Below are positions 56,360-64,000 of a DNA stretch of 64,000 nucleotides, in pieces. The stretch is from NCBI GenBank assembly GCA_930367205.1, contig OV884011.1, positions 38,205,754 through 38,269,753 on the forward strand, given 5' to 3'. The translations under genes were made by a program, and so were the position numbers. The notes below the pieces were generated by a model. That model saw only the letters and a program-made list of their open reading frames with translations. It was not told where the DNA came from and made no database searches. The stretch is from Acanthosoma haemorrhoidale (lineage: Eukaryota > Arthropoda > Insecta > Hemiptera > Acanthosomatidae). How positions within the stretch are numbered: position 1 is the stretch's first letter; each line of letters opens with the position of its first letter.

Positions 56360-57570
56360 GAAAGAGAAGAAGAAATGTTGGCACTACCAGTTTTTTGGAT
56401 TTTCTTCATTCCATTCGACTTCCAACTCTGAGTGTTTGGAAGTTTGTAGATTATCTTTATTTTGTCTCTCATTTTTCGTGTTTTTAAACCAGCAAGTCAA
56501 TTCAAGGTAATAGCGTGTGCCTTTTCCTCTTTTTTCACATATTTTTTTCTTCATTTATTCCCTTTTATTGATATTTCTTTTACCAGAAGGTTTTTATTTT
56601 TATTAGGTGCTCTAAACCACTTATTTCACTGAAAAGATCCTCAGTATTTTTTTGTTTATTCATATCAATTATATCTGCTATATAAATTGGTAGTCCTACA
56701 GCGATCAAATTATTCTTAATGGATTCATCCAGTGACTGAATCTAGCAAAAGTCTTTCTTTTTTTATAGTGTAGTCTAGTCAGGGACCATTTATATATTTG
56801 TACTCGATCCAATTGCATGTCTCACTGCAATAAACCACCCTTAATTTGTGTAAAGGGTGTAGAAGTTCTTTTTCCTTAGTTCCCACTCGGAGTTTAATGT
56901 CCATTTGATAAGAATTGAACTTTTCATGTGCAGGGCTTATCTAAAAATAGTCTTAATATTTTAAGTTGTTTGTATCTTGTTCTACACCTAGTTGTTAGCA
57001 TTCACTTTCAAAAATGTCTATCCATTGTAGTAGACTTTCATTTCTTCCTGTGAATTTCGATATAATAAATTTTTCAGATTAATGACTGCAGGACTTACAA
57101 TCAAAATTGTAAAATATTGCTTTTCAACGAATTTATCTAGAATTTGTTGTAGTGCTTCTGCTGTAATTCTAGGGCCTGGTGCTGCAGTTTGAGAGTTTCG
57201 GTTTGCTGTGTAGGTCCTTCTAGGAAATAATCCTTAAATTTCATGTTCCCGTCTTCATCTCTATATTGTTTTAATAGTTCTTTATCTAGAGTGATCCACA
57301 CTTTTCTTTATTCACCTCTTTTTCTGAGTGTAGTTTTTATTTTTTTAAAAGCTTCTGTTCCTTTTAATTTTCCGTGGAGCCCCACATCTTGGTATTCTTC
57401 TGAAATATAGAAGGTCTCGTGTTCCATTGTCATAATTGAGTTTATGGTGAATATGTTTGTTTTTGGTTTACTTGGCGATGCTTTGTTGTGAATTTCATCC
57501 TTATCTTTTCGATATTTATTTGAAATGTTTGCAAAAATGTTGTTCTATAGTATGATTTTATCTATCTGGA
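56360..57570 (-). pseudogene. Decayed retroelement gag gene
   Basis: Minus-strand frames, broken many times, read in order: EIHNKASPSKPKTN, MEHETFYISEEYQDVGL, ELLKQYRDEDGNMKFKDYF, GPTQQTETL, PRITAEALQQILDKFVEKQ, FTGRNESLLQWIDIFESEC, then MKSSILIKWTLNSEWEL, SLDESIKNNLIAVGLPIYIA and TEDLFSEISGLEHLI. The W..FE..C and leucine-rich segments resemble retrotransposon Gag capsids. No LTRs, protease or pol were found. It is unrelated to the gag of the neighbouring intact element. Confidence 0.65.
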
Positions 57571-58190
57571 TAATCAGTTGATGTAGGTAATGGTTTGTCC
57601 TCTAAACAAAGTCTCAATTGCATTTCTCTGTGTTATAATGGGAAGAGAGGCGGTAAAGTATATGAAATGCATTCAACAAGATTGTCACACTATAATTAAC
57701 GCTAAAGGTATTTTATGGATGCTTACATATACACATACCACATTCCACACATGGTAGGGACTCCCCTGTCATTCCCCCAACCACTAGGCCAAGTAGGCCC
57801 CAGGGCAAGTTTGTCTACACACCACTCAGTAAACGAAACAAACAACATTTAAAACCTTTATTTCTAAATAGTTCTAGTGCATTCATTCTGGTGTGGACAC
57901 TATGACGAGGAGTCGTGTACACAGGCTGTTGTCGAGGGAGCCTGCCTTCTTGCTATCCTACTCGACTGTTTATAGTTCATTAAATAGCTATCTCAGATAT
58001 TCAAAACAATGTTTCTATTATGAATTGCGACACAGGTATTTCTGATATCCCATGTCCCATATATATACTCATGAAGACAGACGTTAACTTAAGGTCCTAG
58101 GCAAGTACAGTTAATATACCTGTTATGTATTTATATTGCTGATGTAGTTTTTGTAATTCCAGTAAATATTGTTTTTATGAAATCAACCAC
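57571..58190. other. Intergenic DNA, no gene seen
   Basis: About 57.75-57.95 kb is less AT-rich and may be a repeat fragment; nothing recognised. Confidence 0.4.
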
Positions 58191-58193
58191 ATA

Positions 58194-58288
58194 CAACGAG
58201 GGTGGTCTGAAAATTTTCTGACCTAACAAAGCTTTTATTTATTTTATTATCTTCATGTTGAGGTCGGAAACTTTTCAGCCCACCTGTG
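58194..58288. mobile_element. 95-bp mariner-type MITE
   Basis: TA at 58192-58193 and 58289-58290 flanks a 95-bp unit whose ends are imperfect inverted repeats: CAACGAGGGTGGTCTGAAAA on the left and CACAGGTGGGCTGAAAAG reading in from the right, both continuing into a GACCT word. These are typical of mariner TIRs (GAGGGTGGTYTGAAAAGTTT type). Only a short spacer separates the ends. Confidence 0.75.
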
Positions 58289-58478
58289 TACTCACAAGAA
58301 AAAATATAATAAATAAAGCATTCTTTAAAAAAAAAAATTTTATTGAGACTTAAAAAAATCCTGAAATAGAATCGGTATATAGCATATAATTTACATTTCA
58401 TCAATAAATGCTTATTTATGCAAAGGTTAAATTTATAATAATAAATATTTATCTTATTTATAACAGTTAATAAGATTC

Positions 58479-58484
58479 TTTATT
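58479..58484 (-). terminator. Polyadenylation signal of the P450 gene
   Basis: AATAAA on the minus strand 90 bases after the stop codon. Confidence 0.5.
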
Positions 58485-58573
58485 TTACAAAACTTTGGTA
58501 GAACTTAACTAGGTACGGTAATAATAGCATGAGAAACTCGCACTAAAGTTGTTATTTAGTTAAAGATCCTTTT

Positions 58574-58764
58574 CTATTGTGGTAACCACATTAGGTTCTG
58601 ACTGGTCATGTTGGGAGAGCGTCTCTCAAGAATCAGATTAATTCCATTGGCCGATCGGAGGATGATATGTACTACTGGTTTGATTTCTTCAGATGGTAGG
58701 ATTCTGTATCTTCTTATGGTGGCTGCAATTATTGCTTTCATTTCCAATAAAGCAAATTTTTGAC
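58574..58764 (-). CDS. P450 last exon
   Basis: 191 bases, acceptor TAACACAG; encodes [32 protein letters not shown] and a short tail ending WLPQ before TAG. Template of the relic at 52481-52690. Confidence 0.93.
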
Positions 58765-61700
58765 CTGTGTTACACAAAAAGTAAGTTTTTAGTCATTTAT
58801 TCAGCAACATTCTTCAAAATTGATACTTTTTTTTTGGACATTGACTCAGGAAGTGGAAGAATGCAATAAATTGATACTTTCTAAAAACAATTTGAGCTAA
58901 CAGTTTTCAGTTATAGATAATTACAAGAATAATAATGAAATATGTTTTTAATCAATGTTAAATTCTTAAGGAATGCTAGTATTGAGTTATTACCAATACA
59001 GTTCCGATGTCCAGCACTGAATGGTAAATATGCATAAGGGTTTCTCTCTCTACAGTTCTCCGGAAGGAATCTGTCTGGATCAAATTGTTCAGGGTTAGGA
59101 AACAGATCAGGATTTCTGTGGTGTGCGTAAATGAAAATGAGCATGGTGCATCCTGCTGGCAAGACACAACCACCTAAAACAAAAAGAAACAAGTGTACAT
59201 ATCTGTTTAAATTATTTAAGAATTTTTTTTATATTTACATATATTAACAATATAATAGATTTATTGGAGTAGGTTATCATATAAACATTGGTTCTATTAA
59301 TAAGCTAAAGAAATGATTGAATTCAACTTCAATTTGATGTTAAAAAGTTTGCGTTAAATTTATCTTGATAAATATTTGCTGAAAGCATCTACGCTAATTT
59401 GGAGTTTTGATCAAGGAAGATGGTTGACCCATTGCAAAAATAATAGAGAGTAGAAAAATAAGCTCTCAAGAAAAAAAACAAAGTAATTTACTAATCCTTT
59501 TACAGAGTGCACTTTGCATTACAAACTCCTGGATGCTGAAGGCAAATTCCCACAGTTATTAAATTGGGCAATGTATTCTGGCAGAATAAACTAGGGTGTT
59601 TAAGGATTGCAACATATCAGAAGAACGTACAGAAAGTAGTATCAGAACATGGTGGATACTATCTAAACTATATGTTGTGCCAATTTCACCAAGGACAAAC
59701 AGAAGTTACCCTACCCTCTTCAGGGACTAGAAAACACCTGCCTACTTTTCCATATTTTTATATTAATAAACTTACGGTGGTATAGAGAAATGGGACTAGT
59801 TCACGATCACGAGACCACACACACTCACTTAGGACACTAGTGTGTAGTCTAACCAGATTGGTTGGATTGAGGTACTTCTCATTGACTGCACACAGAAATC
59901 TACTAGCCCATATAAGGCAGAAATTCCGATTTTTCTTTTATTCAGTCGGAATCAGATACTTAAAGAAAACACTGCTCTTCCCCTATCTGCACTGGTGCTT
60001 GCTGCTTTACTTGAACCATGGCTTCCATATTTAATTTCCTCTGCGACTAACCCACTAGATTTAATCTCGGAGCTATCAGCCTCCATAGCTTTCTGACCTG
60101 AGGAGTTTCCTGGCTACTGCTCGCTATAATAGCTGTAAAATGTACCTAGCAGGGTCTCCACCAGAGGTACAGGCTACCTCTTTCCAGTTCACTTTCACCT
60201 TTAGTATCCAGATGGTTTTAGCCTACCCTCAAATACCGAGTGTGAATTCGAGGTCGTTTCAAGATCATGTTTAATACCTGGCATGTACCTCTTCTCCCAC
60301 CACGGTTAGGTCAATAAGTAAGACCCCCCATATGACGGCCTGACACTATAAGGTTCCTACATTATGGTCAAGTCCATAATGTCCACCTCTAAATCCTGTT
60401 GGGAGAAAAAAGGATGAGAAGAAGACAGAAAGGGATGGATCCAAAGATTAAAGGATAAAAAACAAATCAATACATTTTCGATTAGATGGTGTGTGTTAAG
60501 GGATGGTATAAAATTAATTTGGTTGGGATTCTTGGAAGAAAAGAGAAATATCTTTCCTCAACCTAGTACAGTTTTAAATTGAAATTGCTTGATGTCTTTA
60601 TCATTAATATAGAGTAATCTTGATGAAATGATTAATAATGCTCCAAAAAATGATATAATTTGTTTTCCTTACATAAAATAATCACTAAATGAATGGCTAG
60701 TAGATGAAATTGAACCTACTTTTTAATTTGATATCTTCTTTTGAAGTTCTTCCTATGAATGGTGCGATTGGTAAAATCCGTAATGATTCTTTGATCACCC
60801 GTTCTAAATAATTAAGTTGCTGTAGATTACTCAGAGTAAATTGTCCTTCTCCGATTACTGATTCCACTTCTTTCAGTACCTCGTCCTGCTCAATGAGTGA
60901 GATTGATATGTTAAATGTATAATATGGTTTAGGTTTAGATAGGAAATTAATAATATACCAATTTACCTGAATCGTAGGATGTCTGGCCAGTAGATATAGT
61001 GTGAAATTAATTCCAGATGTTACTGTATCATGTCCCTGTTGATAAAATAGTTTGCTATTATTAAACTGTTAATGACACTATTCCAAATTTATATCAGTAA
61101 TATTCACCTCATAACATAACTGTAATACTTAAATCAAAAACTTTGTCTGATATTGTTTAGTTATAGAAGAAATACAATAAACTAAGTAGGTGGTATGTTT
61201 AGATTCCATTCCTAAATAAACCATTGTTAAGATTGTAAATGAACTTAAGGATTATTTTTAAACTTTTAAATTAATCGAGAAGCAAGTAATCAGAAACAAC
61301 TTTGACATATCAAAAGAAGTTTTTCACATTATTTATTAAGGGCTTAAATGTTTTTCTGTTAGCTGTATGAAGTGGATCCTTGCTATTTAAATTTATCTTT
61401 GTTCAGGGGAATTGTCAACTGTAAACGATTGAACTTTCGCTTAATCCATAAAAATATAATGTTCTCAAACAAATGTTGCCTATTATATACAAACTGCTAA
61501 AACTATCTACTTCATAATTTCCTTGAAATTAATTGGTTGATTCTTTCTCCAAATTACCCATAATTAACATAAAATATATTCTTATCAGGTTTATTTTTAC
61601 TGGCTATGAATACCACATTTTAAATTTTTGAGTTTTCCCCGTTCCATACATTATCAAGTTAGTCCATTAACTATTAATTATTGATTTATTGGAAACTCAT

Positions 61701-63273
61701 AGTTATAATTAGTTATTTATAATTATAACTACTTAGTTAGTTATAATGAACTAGATGAAACTGGACTTTATTAATAATTGTTGGTAGTATAATAATAATA
61801 GTATTTTTATTACCCTGGGGCCGTGTCTGTTAGATATAATTATCAGGAATTGTTATTATTATTGTTTGGTGAACAATTTTCATAGCTGATAAAATAAAAG
61901 ATCCTATCTGCCTTTAATAATTCAAATAAATATAAATACTTACAACAATATCATATTGCATATGAAAATTAATATATAAGCTTGAATAGTTAATATATAT
62001 TTTGAGCTATTCAGTTAAAATTAATAAGTTCCTAAAACTTAGAATTAAGTATATCATATTTACATGTATTTAGTTGATTTCTTAAATTAATCATGCTCAT
62101 GTTTGTGATAGGACATTGTCATGTTTATCTATAAATACTATTATTAGTCTTACTCCAAACATGAAGGTGTTAACCTCGTCCATGATATCTTGATCGGTAA
62201 AGTCTGACGATTTCCTTTGAGTTTCCAGTAATAAATCCAAAAGACCCACTCTCTCTTTTTCACCTGAACCCAAATTTATTTATTTTAATTGAAATTTATA
62301 AATTAATATACTTTTTACAACATATATAATACATTATGTAGCGAAATGTACCTAGATCTGTGTTCGATTTGTTATTTTTGGTCTTTTGAGCAAAACACCA
62401 TTCTTCCTTTCGGTTATTTATAATCTAAAATAGAATTTAAATAATTAAATTATTCCATTGGGTTAATCAAATCAAAGATATATTAATTTTAAAAAAATAG
62501 AACTCACATTAGTTATGTAATTGTTGATAAATTGTATATGTTGCTTATGTTTCCTTCCCAATGAAGAGATATTGAAAATCATATCGGAATAGTACAATAA
62601 CCTAAAACTTCTCAGAAGTATAGTTTCCGTCACACTATAGGATTTTAAATGGATATTATTATGGTTTATCTTTTGGTTACCAATAAATTACTCTTCACAA
62701 AATTTCTGTTACTTATCAAGTTCATACTTACTCTTTTATAATTTTGAAATATTCAGAGCCTCCTATCTGTGCATTAATTTTAGCTGCCATAGCTGTCTCT
62801 GAAATATACAAAAAAGAAATGACTTTAAAAGTTTAAAAAAATAATTTGAGGGAGAAAGATTGAAAATTTTATTCTATCTGTATAAGTTACTTTCAGCTGA
62901 CTTTATATTTTATGGCATTCATCTAAATTAAATTAGCTAGATATAGAATATAGGTAATAATAATATTTCTTTTATTTTATAAAGTTTATCCAAATCAATT
63001 AACTTTGTTTTCTTTCCTTTTTTCATTGATGAAAGGAAATAGAAGCATGAATATATTTGATGAAGAAATACTATTTTTATGCTATACCTGCGATAATATC
63101 CAGGGAGAGGTTGGCAATATAGCTCTCTATATTAAAGCTTCCTTTATCAACTTTCTCATCGAGTTTCCTAAGGTAGATATCGATATTTGCATTAAATACA
63201 GGCATAAATTTTTCCAATATTTTGAAATGAAATGCTGGTGTGATGATTTTTCTGTGTCTATTCCAATGCGAAC
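58574..63273 (-). CDS. Cytochrome P450, CYP4 family (5' exons outside window)
   Basis: Complement join 63273-63088, 62798-62732, 62601-62508, 62424-62352, 62263-62154, 61035-60967, 60885-60720, 59173-58994, 58764-58574; GT-AG and phase-consistent, 377 residues to TAG at 58576-58574. About 120-130 N-terminal residues including the membrane anchor are missing at the right edge. Motifs in order: [18 protein letters not shown] (CYP4 helix C), SLDIIAETAM, the CYP4 signature [13 protein letters not shown] in helix I, ESLR (ExxR), FDPDRF (PERF region), heme loop [10 protein letters not shown] with the Cys ligand, then [14 protein letters not shown] and a C-terminal tail. CYP4 enzymes are microsomal monooxygenases; insect members act on fatty acids, hydrocarbons, pheromones or xenobiotics. 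The substrate cannot be told here. The signature has Gly where most CYP4s have Glu. Confidence 0.93.
58994..59173 (-). CDS. P450 exon with the heme-binding loop
   Basis: 180 bases, acceptor TTTTAG, donor GTAATA; encodes [30 protein letters not shown] and [10 protein letters not shown]. Confidence 0.95.
59560..60420 (+). mobile_element. Diverged relative of the 36-kb LTR element, inside a P450 intron
   Basis: The same order as at 36.2-37.1 kb but on +: a tail with [19 protein letters not shown], a purine stretch AGAGAAATGGGACT near 59,785, AGTTCACGATCACGAG at about 59,798, CCATATAAGG near 59,907, and the shared word ATACCGAGTGTGAATT at 60233. It lies in the intron between the helix K and heme-loop exons, opposite to the gene. 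Boundaries are approximate and no target duplication was found. Confidence 0.45.
60720..60885 (-). CDS. P450 exon with helix K
   Basis: 166 bases, donor GTAGGT. Encodes [16 protein letters not shown] and [18 protein letters not shown] (ExxR). The acceptor is TTGAGCAG; using the AG three bases earlier would add one Gln. Confidence 0.9.
60967..61035 (-). CDS. P450 exon with the end of helix I
   Basis: 69 bases, acceptor TCAACAG, donor GTAAAT; encodes [18 protein letters not shown] and HPTIQ, phase 0 at both ends. Confidence 0.92.
61036..62153 (-). other. P450 intron within the helix I coding region
   Basis: 1.1 kb of AT-rich intron with short repeats of TTATAATTA type at about 61.7 kb. No element or coding motif seen. 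Confidence 0.5.
62154..62263 (-). CDS. P450 exon with the start of helix I
   Basis: 110 bases, acceptor GGTTCAG, donor GTAAGA; encodes [10 protein letters not shown] and [12 protein letters not shown]. The CYP4 signature is split by the following intron. Confidence 0.9.
62352..62424 (-). CDS. P450 exon IINNRKEEW
   Basis: 73 bases, acceptor ATTTTAG, donor GTACAT; the variable charged loop before helix I. Confidence 0.85.
62508..62601 (-). CDS. P450 exon [15 protein letters not shown]
   Basis: 94 bases, acceptor TTTTAG, donor GTGAGT; encodes the helix F/G part ([15 protein letters not shown]). Confidence 0.87.
62732..62798 (-). CDS. P450 exon [11 protein letters not shown]
   Basis: 67 bases, acceptor ATTTCAG, donor GTAAGT. 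The ETAM...NAQ segment is a CYP4 landmark. Confidence 0.88.
63088..63273 (-). CDS. P450 exon (helix C region)
   Basis: Acceptor TTGCTAG and donor GTATAG. It encodes [19 protein letters not shown] and LSLDIIA; it enters in phase 2 (needs a G from the unseen upstream exon) and leaves in phase 1. Confidence 0.9.
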
Positions 63274-64000
63274 CTAGCAAAGTAAAACTTTTCCTTTTAA
63301 TACCATAATATTTTAACTTTAGAAAAATCATCAAAGTTTTCAGGGTAAAAACAAATTTAATTACTATAAATTTTCACTCTCAAAATAAAATAGGTTTAAT
63401 GTTTGACTCGATGACCCAGTTACTTCTACTCTTTCTTGTCTTAAAAAATGTAACCCATTATTCAATAGATATGAATCGATACTTTCAGTTTAAGTGCAAT
63501 TTTAGCCAAATGGACTAACTTAGACTAATAGTGGAGTTTATGAGTTACAGAGAATGGAGAAGGGGGTGTTACAAATGAGAATATTGGCCGTGGTAATATT
63601 TAATATATTTGTGAAAAAGTAATGTTTTAAATTTATTTCTGGCAGCTATAACTATTTTATTTCTGTTAGTACTGAAGTGCAAAAGTTGGCTTGACTAGAT
63701 TTGAGAATTGCATGCATTTTTAATTTCTATAACACGATCTGCTTCCTAAAAGCAAATGCTGTCACATGAAAGTCAGCAATAAAAAATTATACATACAAAT
63801 TTGGCCTAATAAATTTTATTATCTCTGGCATTAACCTATAACTTGGGAGAGAAAAGCTTCTTTATTTTCCTGAATAATTGGCCTTGTGTTTTTCCTATAG
63901 AAATCTAGAAACCTATTTTTTTCATAAGAACTAGTGTCTGATTCTAGTGATTTTTGCTATGGTTCTCCTTTTTGAAGAATTGTGATATGATCCACATATG
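63274..64000 (-). other. Upstream P450 intron, running off the window
   Basis: No exon encoding the expected upstream CYP4 sequence was found on the minus strand, so the remaining 5' exons must lie beyond 64000. Confidence 0.5.

Noticed and set aside
63274..63334. Upstream extension of the P450 exon to an ATG at 63334
   Set aside because: The extra residues do not resemble CYP4 sequence and a splice acceptor sits exactly where homology begins, so this is intron.
3..64000. tRNA or rRNA genes
   Set aside because: No A/B-box plus cloverleaf arrangement or conserved rRNA segment was noticed by eye; a covariance-model scan would be decisive.

Overview
The window looks like nuclear DNA of an insect with an AT-rich, transposon-loaded genome. 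The evidence is spliced genes with GT-AG introns of up to about 10 kb, an insect-type NonA/hrp65 (DBHS) gene, a CYP4-family cytochrome P450, and hAT, piggyBac, mariner and Gypsy-like elements. I cannot name the species or order from the sequence alone.

Layout. 0-3.2 kb: the 3' end of a glutamine-rich, probably retroelement ORF, then a structurally complete hAT transposon (399-2915) flanked by an 8-bp target duplication, then a fragment of a different, decayed hAT transposase. 7.07-29.93 kb (+): a NonA/NONO-type RNA-binding protein gene in ten coding exons. Intron 6 carries a 5.8-kb array of about 30 copies of a 197-bp satellite. The last intron carries a TIR element, a (TA)n tract, a candidate alternative terminal exon, and a piggyBac derivative flanked by TTAA. 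30-48.6 kb: mostly non-coding, with degenerate tandem repeats, a retroelement 3' end, a minisatellite in purine-rich DNA, a dispersed duplication and a mariner remnant. 48.6-51.2 kb: candidate exons of an unidentified transcript. 52.5 kb: a dead copy of a CYP4 last exon. 53.33-56.14 kb: a recently inserted LTR retrotransposon (5-bp TSD, LTRs identical except for one 11-bp indel) whose single ORF joins Gag-protease to an integrase tail and lacks reverse transcriptase, RNase H and the integrase core. 56.4-57.6 kb (-): a decayed gag. 58.2 kb: a 95-bp mariner-type MITE. 58.57-63.27 kb (-): nine 3' exons of a CYP4 gene whose 5' end lies beyond the right edge.

The two host genes face each other (NonA +, P450 -) with about 28 kb of repeat-rich DNA between them, and nothing suggests they act together. 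I found no tRNA, rRNA or CRISPR array. The observations I rate highest are the satellite inside a conserved gene, the 14-nt micro-exon with two possible 3' ends in NonA, the streamlined LTR element with an in-frame deletion, and the Glu-to-Gly change in the P450 CYP4 signature.
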